In this document: positions 1-6,413 of the stretch, piece by piece
Position numbering within the stretch: position 1 is the stretch's first letter
How the letters are laid out: every line of letters begins with the position of its first letter
Origin: an uncultured Actinomyces sp.
GTDB taxonomy: Bacteria > Actinomycetota > Actinomycetes > Actinomycetales > Actinomycetaceae
Reading direction: 5' to 3'
Assembly (NCBI GenBank): GCA_900545825.1
Contig: URAS01000026.1
Coordinates: 1-11,394 of the forward strand
Length of the DNA stretch: 11,394 bases
The notes under the pieces: model-generated
Seen by the model: only the letters and a program-made list of their open reading frames with translations
Database searches by the model: none
Told to the model about the DNA's origin: nothing
Program-made: the position numbers and the translations under genes

Positions 1-10
1 CCACACCACA

Positions 11-33
11 CCCCCTAACCACCCTCACCACCC
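11..33 (-). other. G-run cluster, possible G-quadruplex, in metG 3' flank
   Basis: Positions 1-50 of the plus strand contain no G at all, so the minus strand is made of G, T and A only. Read on the minus strand, 33 down to 11 gives GGG, GGG and GGGGG runs separated by TGGTGA and TGGTTA, with more GG pairs on each side. This could form a two- or three-tier G-quadruplex in DNA or in read-through RNA downstream of metG. The tract touches the window edge, so its full extent is unknown. No gene is supported in 1-170. Confidence 0.3.
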
Positions 34-85
34 AATAACCAAACAACAATGGCTCACAGCCACTTGACACCCAGCGTTGAGGCCG

Positions 86-123
86 GTGAACGTGACCGAA
101 TCGGACAGAAAGGTCACGTTCAC
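86..123 (-). terminator. Probable metG terminator hairpin
   Basis: Arms 86-97 (GTGAACGTGACC) and 112-123 are perfect reverse complements, giving a 12-bp stem with a 14-nt loop. It begins 47 nt past the metG stop codon in the direction of metG transcription. No U-run follows, as is common for actinobacterial terminators, so function is inferred from stem strength and position. The symmetric stem could also end transcription arriving on the plus strand. A second copy of the right arm at 144-155 can compete for the same left arm. Confidence 0.55.
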
Positions 124-170
124 GGCGGGACGCACGAAAGCCACACGTTCACCGGGAGTACCGGCAGCAG

Positions 171-1985
171 CTACTCCGGCTGGATCCCCAGGCGCTCGAG
201 CTCCTCGTCGACGACACTGGGATCAAGCTTGACGAACACGGGCTTCGGCTTGGCGACCGGCGTGCCGGGAACGACATCGTGGCGCCCCCACGTGGGAACG
301 TGCGTGTAGTCGCCAGTGATGACCGGGTACTGCCTGGGCGAACCGTCGTCGTTGGTCACGTCCAGATCCGTCACCTCTTCGATGACGGGCAGCGGCGCGA
401 TCTGACCGTCGCCGCCGAAGATCTGGTCAACCTTGTTGGCGCTGAACGGCAGGAACGGGCTGAGCATGAGGTTCAAATCGGCCACGGCCTGCGCCAACGT
501 CCACAGCACCGTCGCCAGGCGCGGCCGCTCCTCCTCGCTCTTCAGGCGGAACGGCTCGGTCTCGGCAACATACCGGTTGGCGAGGCCGACCAGGCGCATC
601 GCCTCGTTGAGGGCGGCCTTCTGGTGGTGCGCACGAATGTTGCCGCCGACGACCTCGAAGCCCTTCTCGATCGCGTCAAGCAGCTCGCGGTCGACGTCCT
701 CGAGCTCGCCGGGCGTCGGGATCTCGCCGAACTTCTTGTGAATCATCGACGCCGAACGATTGACGAGGTTGCCCCACGCGGCAACCAGCTCGTCGTTCGT
801 GCGACGAACGAACTCGCTCCACGTGAAGTCGGAATCCTGGTTCTCGGGCCCGGCCGCAGAAATGAAGTAGCGCAGGGCGTCGGCCTGGTACCGCTCCAGC
901 ATGTCGCGAACATAAATGACGACGGACTTCGAGGTCGAGAACTTCTTGCCCTCCATCGTGAGGAACTCGCTCGACACGACCTCGGTCGGCAGGTTCAGCG
1001 TCCCAAGGTCGCCCGGCTGGCCGCCCTTCGACCCCTTGCCGTTGTAGCCGAGCAGCTCGGCCGGCCAAATCTGGGAGTGGAAGACGATGTTGTCTTTGCC
1101 CATGAAGTAGTACGACAGCGTCTCCGGGTCGTTCCACCACTTCCGCCACGCGTCCGGATCGCCGGTCCGCCTGGCCCATTCGACCGACGCCGACAGATAG
1201 CCGACCACCGCGTCGAACCACACGTACAGGCGCTTGTTCGGCTGGTCCTCCCAGCCGGGAACGGGAATACCCCAGTCGATGTCGCGCGTCATCGCGCGCG
1301 GCTTGATCTCTTCGAGGATGTTCTGCGAGAACCGAATAACGTTCGGCCGCCACGTGCCCGACTTTTCACGGTCGTCCAGCCATTCGCCCAGCGCTTCGGC
1401 CAGGGCGGGCAGGTCGAGGAAGTAGTGCGTCGACTCGATAAATTTCGGCGTCTCGCCGTTGATCTTCGACACGGGATTAATGAGGTCGATCGGATCGAGC
1501 TGGTTACCGCACGTGTCGCACTGGTCGCCGCGAGCGCCCGCGGCCCCACAGATCGGGCAGGTGCCTTCGATGTAGCGGTCGGGCAGGGTGCGGCCGGTGG
1601 ACGGCGAGATCGCGGACATCTGGGTCTGCGTGATCATGTAGCCGTTGTCGCGGACCTGGGCAAACATGCGGCGGACGACGTCGTAGTGGTTGCCGGTGGT
1701 CGTGCGCGTGAAGAGGTCGTAGGAGAGGCCCAGCTGGGTGAGGTCCTCGACGATCAGCCGGTTGTTGCGGTCCGCCAGCTCGCGCGGGGTGACGCCCTCG
1801 GCGTCGGCCTGGACGAGGATCGGGGTGCCGTGTTCGTCAGTGCCCGACACCATGAGCACGTCGTGGCCCGCCATTCGCATGTAACGCGAGAAAACGTCGG
1901 AGGGGACGCCGAAACCGGCGACGTGACCAATGTGGCGCGGGCCGTTTGCGTACGGCCAGGCGACTGCGGAGAGAATACGGCTCAT
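171..1985 (-). CDS. metG: Methionyl-tRNA synthetase
   Basis: Cytoplasmic class I aminoacyl-tRNA synthetase that charges tRNA-Met with methionine using ATP. The 604-residue product has the class I HIGH signature exactly (H18-H21) after an AWPYANG segment, and the KMSKS loop as KFSTS (residues 348-352). One four-cysteine zinc knuckle is visible (C143, C146, C156, C159), embedded in the connective-peptide insertion. The C-terminal half is the helical anticodon-binding domain. There is no EMAP-II-like C-terminal dimerisation domain, which matches the shorter actinobacterial form. The ATG is fixed by the conserved N-terminus, which runs into HIGH within 18 residues. It lies 80 nt downstream of rsmI on the same strand and may be co-transcribed with it, but a TAGACT element 6 nt before the ATG suggests its own leaderless start. 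No good Shine-Dalgarno is present. The gene is complete; identity is very secure. Confidence 0.98.
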   Translation of the reverse strand: MSRILSAVAWPYANGPRHIGHVAGFGVPSDVFSRYMRMAGHDVLMVSGTDEHGTPILVQADAEGVTPRELADRNNRLIVEDLTQLGLSYDLFTRTTTGNHYDVVRRMFAQVRDNGYMITQTQMSAISPSTGRTLPDRYIEGTCPICGAAGARGDQCDTCGNQLDPIDLINPVSKINGETPKFIESTHYFLDLPALAEALGEWLDDREKSGTWRPNVIRFSQNILEEIKPRAMTRDIDWGIPVPGWEDQPNKRLYVWFDAVVGYLSASVEWARRTGDPDAWRKWWNDPETLSYYFMGKDNIVFHSQIWPAELLGYNGKGSKGGQPGDLGTLNLPTEVVSSEFLTMEGKKFSTSKSVVIYVRDMLERYQADALRYFISAAGPENQDSDFTWSEFVRRTNDELVAAWGNLVNRSASMIHKKFGEIPTPGELEDVDRELLDAIEKGFEVVGGNIRAHHQKAALNEAMRLVGLANRYVAETEPFRLKSEEERPRLATVLWTLAQAVADLNLMLSPFLPFSANKVDQIFGGDGQIAPLPVIEEVTDLDVTNDDGSPRQYPVITGDYTHVPTWGRHDVVPGTPVAKPKPVFVKLDPSVVDEELERLGIQPE

Positions 1986-1997
1986 GCGCCCAGTCTA
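1986..1997 (-). promoter_or_regulatory. Candidate leaderless promoter (-10) of metG
   Basis: On the minus strand TAGACT (1997 to 1992) matches the TANNNT -10 pattern and is followed by exactly 6 nt before the ATG at 1985. Transcription would therefore start at or next to the A of the start codon. No convincing -35 or Shine-Dalgarno is seen (only a GGG close to the ATG). The call rests on this spacing and on the same arrangement before pmt. Confidence 0.45.
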
Positions 1998-2031
1998 ACT
2001 GCATACGCCACCCGATCCTTCACGGGGTGGA

Positions 2032-2066
2032 TCACCGTGGGATTCGGGGCGCCTCACCGTGGGATT
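2032..2066. repeat. Two 13-bp direct repeats in the rsmI-metG gap
   Basis: TCACCGTGGGATT occurs at 2032-2044 and again at 2054-2066, a 22-bp period (about two helical turns). The second copy ends on the first base of the rsmI stop triplet. The pair sits some 35-70 nt upstream of the candidate metG promoter, so it could be a tandem protein-binding site, or simply a short duplication. Function is unknown. Confidence 0.5.
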
Positions 2067-2935
2067 TACTGCGTCTCACGTGAGGACTTGAGGGCGAGGG
2101 CGGCTTCGAAGACCTCGCGCGGCCGGGCGCCGGCGGCCTGGGCAACTTGGCGGGCGGCGTCTTTGAGGCGCACCCCGTCGGCAGCCAGCTCGAGGGCGTC
2201 GGCGGCCAGCGTGGCCGGATCGGCTTCGGTGGGCTCGGCCGGTGCGATGACGAGGACGATCTCGCCCAGCACCCCGTCGCGCGCACGTTCGGCCAGGTCG
2301 GCGAGGGTTCCGCGCCACACGTCCTCGTGGTCTTTCGTCAGTTCGCGGCACACGGCGGCCTCGCGGGAGGGGCCGAAGACGGCGGCGGCGTCGGCGAGGG
2401 TCTCGGCCAGCCGCCTGGGCGACTCGAAGAAGATAAGGGTCCGCTGCGCCCTGGCGAGCTCGGCAAACGCCTGCCGCCTGGGCCCGGACTTGCGGGCGAC
2501 GAATCCCTCGAAGCTGAAGCGCGCGGGCGAAATCCCGCTGAGCGCCAGCGCGGCCAGCGGCGCCGACGGCCCCGGCAGGACGGTGACGCCGACGCCCGCG
2601 GCGCGCGCGACCTCGACGACGGGGAATCCGGGGTCGGACACCGTGGGCATGCCCGCGTCGGAAACGACGAGGACCCGCTCCCCCGCCTGCGCGCGTTCGA
2701 CCAGCCACGGCGCCTTTTCCCGTTCGTTGTGATCGTGTGACGCTGTGACCTGGGCTTTTACCTCGACGCCCAGGCGCGACGCCAACGCCCGTAGCCGGCG
2801 CGTGTCCTCGGCCGCGATGAGGTCGGCCTCGGCCAGCGCGATCCGCAGCCGCTCGGAGGCGTCCTGCGGGTTGCCGATCGGGGTCGCCGCCAGGGTGATG
2901 ACCCCGGGGGCCAGGTGCCACGTCTGCTCGCTCAT
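2066..2935 (-). CDS. rsmI: 16S rRNA (cytidine-1402-2'-O)-methyltransferase RsmI
   Basis: SAM-dependent enzyme of the tetrapyrrole-methylase (SpoU-unrelated) fold that 2'-O-methylates C1402 of 16S rRNA in the decoding centre of the small subunit. The 289-residue product shows the family blocks in order: ATPIGNPQD (17-25), AAEDTRR (41-47), SDAGMPTVSDPG (92-103), PGPSA (121-125), ESPRR (171-175), CRELTK (196-201) and GEIVLVI (222-228). The roughly 60-residue C-terminal helical tail is also typical. The ATG at 2935 is chosen because it gives the standard short lead (about 15 residues) into the first block; an AGAGG lies only 1 nt upstream, too close to serve as a normal ribosome site. It is followed by metG on the same strand. 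In many actinobacteria its divergent neighbour is pmt, which here lies more than 5 kb away. Complete gene. Confidence 0.96.
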   Translation of the reverse strand: MSEQTWHLAPGVITLAATPIGNPQDASERLRIALAEADLIAAEDTRRLRALASRLGVEVKAQVTASHDHNEREKAPWLVERAQAGERVLVVSDAGMPTVSDPGFPVVEVARAAGVGVTVLPGPSAPLAALALSGISPARFSFEGFVARKSGPRRQAFAELARAQRTLIFFESPRRLAETLADAAAVFGPSREAAVCRELTKDHEDVWRGTLADLAERARDGVLGEIVLVIAPAEPTEADPATLAADALELAADGVRLKDAARQVAQAAGARPREVFEAALALKSSRETQ

Positions 2936-2947
2936 GCCTCTATCGTC
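2936..2947 (-). promoter_or_regulatory. Candidate leaderless promoter (-10) of rsmI
   Basis: Minus-strand GACGAT (2947 to 2942) keeps the two most important -10 bases (A at position 2, T at position 6) and lies exactly 6 nt before the ATG, like the elements before metG and pmt. It lacks the leading T. A possible -35, GTGGCT, lies 17 bp further upstream but matches poorly. Weaker than the metG and pmt examples. Confidence 0.3.
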
Positions 2948-3069
2948 GCACGCGCGGGCCCGGCAGCCACCGGCACTGCCTATCTATCGCCAGCCAGATA
3001 CGGATCACCGATGCACGACCGACACCATTCCGCGAGCACAGCATACGGTCGTTATCTACCACTCACTCA

Positions 3070-3699
3070 CTAGCGGTAGGGGTCCCACAGCGGCGACGGG
3101 AAGATCATCTGCTCGAACGCCGCCCACTCGTCGGAGAGGACGATCGGCGGATCGCGCAGCCACCGCAGCTGAAGGCCGTCCATCATCGCGATACAGCGCC
3201 TGACGATCGGCCGCATCCCCAGCTCCCAGCCGCCGACGACCTCGGGCAGCGCCCAGGGGTACTGCGAATACTGGTCCCACACATCCTCCGGGCGATGGGC
3301 GAACATGTCGTGCAGCGGATGCGTGGGCGAGAGCGCCTCGGTTTGGAGGACGGTAAACATCTGCGACAGCGGCCGCCGCGCCTCGTTGCAGCGGACGAGA
3401 TAGCGCAGGTAGGCGGGGAAATGAGGGGCCTGCGGATCCGACCCCGGCAGGCCCGAGCGCAGGAATTCGTCCGGCGACCCCTCGACGTCGTACACGTCGG
3501 TGATGACCAGCGAGAGGACACCCTCTTTCGAGTCGACGTAATGAAGCAGCCCGGCCTGGGTCAGGCCCACCTCGTCGGCGATGTCCTTGAGCGACGTGCC
3601 GTTGAACCCATTGACGCCGATGAGGCGCACCGCGGCGTCGATGATCTGTTGCCGCCGATACTCCGGACTCTTCCGCACGCGGGGACGAGAAGCAGCCAT
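3070..3699 (-). CDS. TetR/AcrR-family transcriptional regulator, probable repressor of the divergent sugar operon
   Basis: The 209-residue protein starts with a basic tail (RPRVRK), then a TetR-type DNA-binding domain. The first helix spans about 13-30 (YRRQQIIDAAVRLI) and the helix-turn-helix about 35-56 (TSLKDIADEVGLTQAGLLHYV), followed by DSKEGVL, the usual family continuation. Residues about 65-209 form a divergent helical ligand-binding and dimerisation domain whose effector cannot be read from sequence. Length is typical. The gene is transcribed away from the MFS-GH5-GH43 operon, and a perfect palindrome lies in the shared control region, so it most likely represses that operon and responds to the imported sugar or a product. 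A TAGGAT lies 6 nt before the ATG; it may be a -10 for a leaderless start, or its AGGA may be a Shine-Dalgarno 7 nt from the ATG. Control of a sugar operon by TetR rather than LacI is less usual. Confidence 0.9.
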   Translation of the reverse strand: MAASRPRVRKSPEYRRQQIIDAAVRLIGVNGFNGTSLKDIADEVGLTQAGLLHYVDSKEGVLSLVITDVYDVEGSPDEFLRSGLPGSDPQAPHFPAYLRYLVRCNEARRPLSQMFTVLQTEALSPTHPLHDMFAHRPEDVWDQYSQYPWALPEVVGGWELGMRPIVRRCIAMMDGLQLRWLRDPPIVLSDEWAAFEQMIFPSPLWDPYR

Positions 3700-3711
3700 A
3701 GGCCGATCCTA
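3700..3711 (-). promoter_or_regulatory. tetR start signal: -10 for a leaderless mRNA, or Shine-Dalgarno
   Basis: Minus-strand TAGGAT (3711 to 3706) stands 6 nt before the tetR ATG, the same geometry as TAGACT before metG and TAGAAT before pmt. However, the AGGA inside it is also a plausible Shine-Dalgarno with a 7-nt spacer. The two readings cannot be separated by eye. No -35 is seen 17 bp upstream, where the DNA is all G and C. Confidence 0.3.
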
Positions 3712-3754
3712 CCGGGAGCACCCCGAGGGCGGGCCCCGCGTCCCCTTGCTCACA

Positions 3755-3777
3755 TTTTGTATTTTTCTAGAACAAAA
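3755..3777. promoter_or_regulatory. AT-rich island: UP-like element or second regulator site
   Basis: A sharply AT-rich patch in GC-rich DNA. It is bounded by TTTTGT (3755-3760) and ACAAAA (3772-3777), which are inverted repeats, and contains the palindrome TTCTAGAA (3765-3772). It lies at about -39 to -61 from the predicted MFS transcription start, the position of an RNA polymerase alpha-subunit UP element. The inverted repeat may instead bind a regulator, perhaps the TetR protein for autoregulation. It does not resemble the 3814-3837 palindrome. Confidence 0.4.
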
Positions 3778-3780
3778 CCC

Positions 3781-3809
3781 TTGCGCGCGCCTCCCGACCC
3801 CCATACACT
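3781..3809 (+). promoter_or_regulatory. Promoter of the MFS-GH5-GH43 operon
   Basis: A -35 box TTGCGC (3781-3786) and a -10 box TACACT (3804-3809) are separated by exactly 17 bp. The expected start is near 3816, giving a leader of about 59 nt. The start falls inside the palindrome at 3814-3837, so a bound repressor would block initiation. Confidence 0.65.
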
Positions 3810-3813
3810 CATG

Positions 3814-3837
3814 GTTACCTAGTCTCCACTAGGTAAC
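3814..3837. promoter_or_regulatory. Palindromic operator, probable TetR-family binding site
   Basis: GTTACCTAGT (3814-3823) and ACTAGGTAAC (3828-3837) are perfect 10-bp inverted repeats around a 4-bp CTCC spacer. It overlaps the predicted start of the sugar operon and lies 115 bp from the tetR start codon. A symmetric site of this size fits a TetR dimer or pair of dimers. As RNA it would also form a 10-bp hairpin with a tight 4-nt loop near the 5' end of the leader, but the placement favours a DNA operator. Confidence 0.75.
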
Positions 3838-3862
3838 GACTGCACCGCAGCGTCGCCTCTTC

Positions 3863-3869
3863 GAAAGGA
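3863..3869 (+). promoter_or_regulatory. Shine-Dalgarno of the MFS gene
   Basis: GAAAGGA lies 5 nt before the ATG at 3875. It supports that start and contrasts with the missing or doubtful ribosome sites before metG, rsmI and pmt. Confidence 0.7.
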
Positions 3870-3874
3870 CAACG

Positions 3875-5194
3875 ATGACCGACCCCGAACCCGAAGAGCG
3901 CTGGCGAGCCCATTCCGCCGCCATCGCCGCAGCTGAAAAAGACCCCACCCTCTCTCCCGAAACCGGCCGCCCGGTCCCCCGCGCCTTCCTCGCGCGCTTC
4001 GGCGCCGGCTTCATCATCTTCGGCGTCCTCTGGATGACCGGCCTCGCGATCGTCATGTCGGTGCTGCTCCCCCAGCACCTCAAGAGCGTCGTCCCCAACC
4101 CCGACACGTTCAACGGCACGATGAACGCCTTCACCGCCGTGGCCTCACTGGTGGCGAACATCGTGTTCGGCAACTTCTCGGACCGTACCCGCTCGCGCTT
4201 CGGCCGCCGCACCCCGTGGGTCGTCGGCGGCGCCATCCTCGGCGGCGTCACCCTGTTCCTCACGGGAACGACCACGTCGGCGCCCCTGTTGATCACCTTC
4301 TACTGCCTGGCGATGGTCGGCCTCAACATGATGCTGGCCCCGCTGGTCGCCCTCCTGTCGGACCGCATCCCCGAGGGCAACCGCGGTGCCATGTCGGCGT
4401 TCTTCGGTGCGGGCCAGGTCCTCGGCCAGCCGATCGGCGTCATCATCGGGTCGCGTTTTGTCGGCCACCTGATCAGCGGCTTTATCGCCGCGGGCATCCT
4501 CATGGCGGTCGCCGGCCTCATCGCCCTCATGATCCTTCCGCGCGAAATGTCCGCGCAGCACCTGCCGAAAGACGAGGGCACCCTGGGCGACGTCGTCCGC
4601 TCGTTCAAGCCGCCCCGATTCCTCGATCACCGCGACTTCTACCGTGCATTCGGAGGACGCCTGTGCATGCTCGTGTCCTACCAGATGATCATGGTGTACC
4701 AGTTCTTCATCCTCCAGAAGTACATCGGCCTGGGGACCCAGGCGACGGCCGACACGCTGGCCGTCCTCGCGACGATCACCATGGTCGTCTCCGTCATCGG
4801 TTCGCTGATTTCCGGCCCGCTCTCAGATAAGATCGGCCGCCGCAAAGTGCCCGTCGTCGTCGCGTCCGTCCTCTTCGCCCTGGGTGTCGCCATGCCGCTG
4901 ATCTGGCCGAGCGTCACCGGCATGTACCTCTACGCCGGCATCGCCGGTTTCGGCAACGGCGTCTACATGAGCGTCGACCAGGCCCTCAACGTCGACGTCA
5001 TCGCCAGCAAGGAAGAGGCCGGCAAGGACCTGGGCATCCTCAACCTGGCGACGACGCTGGGCCAAATGTGTGGCCCGCTGGTGACGTCCCAGATCTTCCG
5101 GATGACCGGCAGCTACACGTGGGCGTTCCCCACCTCGATCCTGTTTGCCCTGCTGGGATGCGTGTTCATCCTCCGCATCAAGTCGGTCAAATGA
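3875..5194 (+). CDS. MFS transporter, probable glycoside/oligosaccharide importer
   Basis: Inner-membrane permease of 439 residues with about 12 hydrophobic segments, the first at about 43-65. The loop after segment 2 carries the major-facilitator A motif (G99 to R112: GNFSDRTRSRFGRR), and a second copy occurs at the start of the C-terminal half (GPLSDKIGRR, 314-323). The DRTRSRFGRRTPW form of the first motif is characteristic of sugar and glycoside proton symporters (GPH- and sucrose-transporter-like) rather than drug pumps. A hydrophilic N-terminal tail of about 36 residues precedes the membrane domain. The ATG has a good Shine-Dalgarno. The gene opens an operon with two signal-peptide-less glycoside hydrolases, so it most likely brings an intact short glycoside into the cytoplasm. 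Substrate unproven; the MFS call is secure. Confidence 0.92.
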   Translation: MTDPEPEERWRAHSAAIAAAEKDPTLSPETGRPVPRAFLARFGAGFIIFGVLWMTGLAIVMSVLLPQHLKSVVPNPDTFNGTMNAFTAVASLVANIVFGNFSDRTRSRFGRRTPWVVGGAILGGVTLFLTGTTTSAPLLITFYCLAMVGLNMMLAPLVALLSDRIPEGNRGAMSAFFGAGQVLGQPIGVIIGSRFVGHLISGFIAAGILMAVAGLIALMILPREMSAQHLPKDEGTLGDVVRSFKPPRFLDHRDFYRAFGGRLCMLVSYQMIMVYQFFILQKYIGLGTQATADTLAVLATITMVVSVIGSLISGPLSDKIGRRKVPVVVASVLFALGVAMPLIWPSVTGMYLYAGIAGFGNGVYMSVDQALNVDVIASKEEAGKDLGILNLATTLGQMCGPLVTSQIFRMTGSYTWAFPTSILFALLGCVFILRIKSVK

Positions 5195-5220
5195 CCACCA
5201 CCGTCACGCACATTCTCACC

Positions 5221-5227
5221 GAAGGGA
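5221..5227 (+). promoter_or_regulatory. Shine-Dalgarno that fixes the GH5 start
   Basis: GAAGGGA lies 7 nt before the ATG at 5235. It supports this start over the in-frame ATG at 5145, which would lie inside the MFS gene and add 30 low-complexity residues before the conserved N-terminus. Confidence 0.75.
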
Positions 5228-5234
5228 TACCTCA

Positions 5235-6410
5235 ATGACTGCGACTATCCACGGCGTCAACCTCGGAAATTGGCTGGTCCTCGAGAAATGGATGAGCCCC
5301 AACCTGTTCGCCGACTGCCCCGCCGAGGACGAGTATTACCTCGCCCGTGATCTGCCCGAGGACGTCTACACCGCCCGCATCCGCATGCACCGCGCCGAAT
5401 GGGTGACCGAGCGCGACTTCGTCCAAATGGCCGGGTGGGGAATGACGTCCGTCCGCATCCCCGTCCCCTATTTCGTGTTCGGCGACCGCGCCCCGTTCCT
5501 CGGCTGCATCGACGAGCTCGACCGGGCCTTCGCCTGGGCCCAGCGCTGGGACCTCACGATCCTCCTCGACCTCCACACCGTCCCCGGCTCGCAAAACGGC
5601 TTCGACAACGGCGGCATCTCCGGGGTGTGCACGTGGGCCAGCCAGCCCGACGAGGTCGACTTCGCCCTTTCCGTCCTCGCCCGCCTGGCCGAGCGGTACG
5701 GCTCGCACCCGGCGCTGGCCGGGATCGAGGTGCTCAACGAACCCAACACGACGACCTCGTGGCAGGCGTTCGACGTGATGGACCGCTATCCCCCGCGCGA
5801 CCCCGACCTGGCACGCGGCAGCGGACCCGTCACCTTCGACTTCCTCGAGGAGTTCTATGGCCGCGCCTACGACACGATCCGAAGCCGCACGGACCGCTCG
5901 GTGCCCGTCGTTTTCCATGACGGCTTCGACCTCACCCGCTGGGGGCGTTTCTTCGACCGTTTCGACAACGTCATCCTCGACACGCACCAGTACCTCATGT
6001 TGGCCGAGACCCAAGGCTGCGACCAGGCCGCCGAGGGCTACGCCGCGTACATCCGCGACCACTACGTTCCCCAGCTGCGCAGCGTCGCCGCCACGGTGCC
6101 GCTGATCGTCGGGGAATGGTCGCTGTTTAACTCGGCCGGCTGCGGGGTCGACACCCACGGCGGCCGCTCCGTCCTCAACGGGGAAGAGGGCGCCACCGGC
6201 GAAACGCTGGGGGCCGAGGAGAAACGCGCTCTCTACCGCGCCCTCGCCGACGCCCAACTGGCGGCGTGGAACGAGGGCGTCGGGCACTACTTCTGGAACT
6301 TCAAGCTCGCCATCGACACGGTTGGCGAGCCAGGCTGGGTGGGCTGGGACTCGTGGGACCTGGGCCGCTGCGTTGGCCAAGGCTGGTTTCCCACCACAAC
6401 CACGAGGTGA
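5235..6410 (+). CDS. GH5 glycoside hydrolase, exo-beta-1,3-glucanase-like, cytoplasmic
   Basis: A 391-residue retaining beta-glycosidase of the GH5 TIM-barrel type. The opening GVNLGNWLVLEKWM (7-20), the DLHTVPGSQNGFDNGG block (112-127) and the overall order resemble the exo-1,3-glucanase branch (GH5_9-like). Predicted acid/base is E169 in VLNEP and predicted nucleophile is E294 in VGEW. H114, H251 and Y253 (DTHQY) and W354 (YFWNF) are the expected active-site companions. No signal peptide or anchor is present: the protein begins four residues before the barrel's first strand. It should therefore act in the cytoplasm on an imported substrate, releasing glucose from a beta-glucoside or short beta-glucan fragment. 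It starts 40 nt after the MFS stop and ends 3 nt before GH43, so the three are one operon. Subfamily and linkage specificity are inferred; other beta-glycosidase activities are possible. Confidence 0.85.
   Translation: MTATIHGVNLGNWLVLEKWMSPNLFADCPAEDEYYLARDLPEDVYTARIRMHRAEWVTERDFVQMAGWGMTSVRIPVPYFVFGDRAPFLGCIDELDRAFAWAQRWDLTILLDLHTVPGSQNGFDNGGISGVCTWASQPDEVDFALSVLARLAERYGSHPALAGIEVLNEPNTTTSWQAFDVMDRYPPRDPDLARGSGPVTFDFLEEFYGRAYDTIRSRTDRSVPVVFHDGFDLTRWGRFFDRFDNVILDTHQYLMLAETQGCDQAAEGYAAYIRDHYVPQLRSVAATVPLIVGEWSLFNSAGCGVDTHGGRSVLNGEEGATGETLGAEEKRALYRALADAQLAAWNEGVGHYFWNFKLAIDTVGEPGWVGWDSWDLGRCVGQGWFPTTTTR
6404..6410 (+). promoter_or_regulatory. Shine-Dalgarno of GH43 overlapping the GH5 stop
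   Basis: GAGGTGA includes the GH5 stop codon TGA (6408-6410). Its GAGG core is 6 nt before the GH43 ATG at 6414. This indicates tight translational coupling of the two enzymes. Confidence 0.75.
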
Positions 6411-6413
6411 CCA

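Noticed and set aside
49..309. Small plus-strand frame of 86 codons over the metG 3' end
   Set aside because: Ser/Thr/Gly-rich with no family signal, no ribosome site, overlaps the metG coding end and runs through the hairpin at 86-123.
2075..2084. Ten-base palindrome CTCACGTGAG
   Set aside because: It lies inside the rsmI coding end, is short, and has no partner copy or promoter next to it.
279..2732. Plus-strand open frame of 817 codons across metG and rsmI
   Set aside because: It is antisense to two secure genes, is Arg/Val-rich without any recognisable domain, and arises from GC-rich codon bias leaving the opposite frame open.
2981..3000. Small inverted repeat TATCT-N10-AGATA between tetR and rsmI
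   Set aside because: Five-bp arms are expected by chance and it resembles neither operator candidate in the 3755-3837 region.
3015..3052. Possible tetR terminator: ACGACCG (3015-3021) pairing with CGGTCGT (3046-3052)
   Set aside because: Only 7 bp with a 24-nt loop, much weaker than the three perfect stems elsewhere, so termination between tetR and rsmI is left open.
5145..5234. Upstream in-frame ATG extending GH5 by 30 residues
   Set aside because: It lies inside the MFS gene, encodes Ser/His/Arg-rich filler and has no ribosome site, whereas the ATG at 5235 has GAAGGGA at the right distance and starts just before the conserved barrel.
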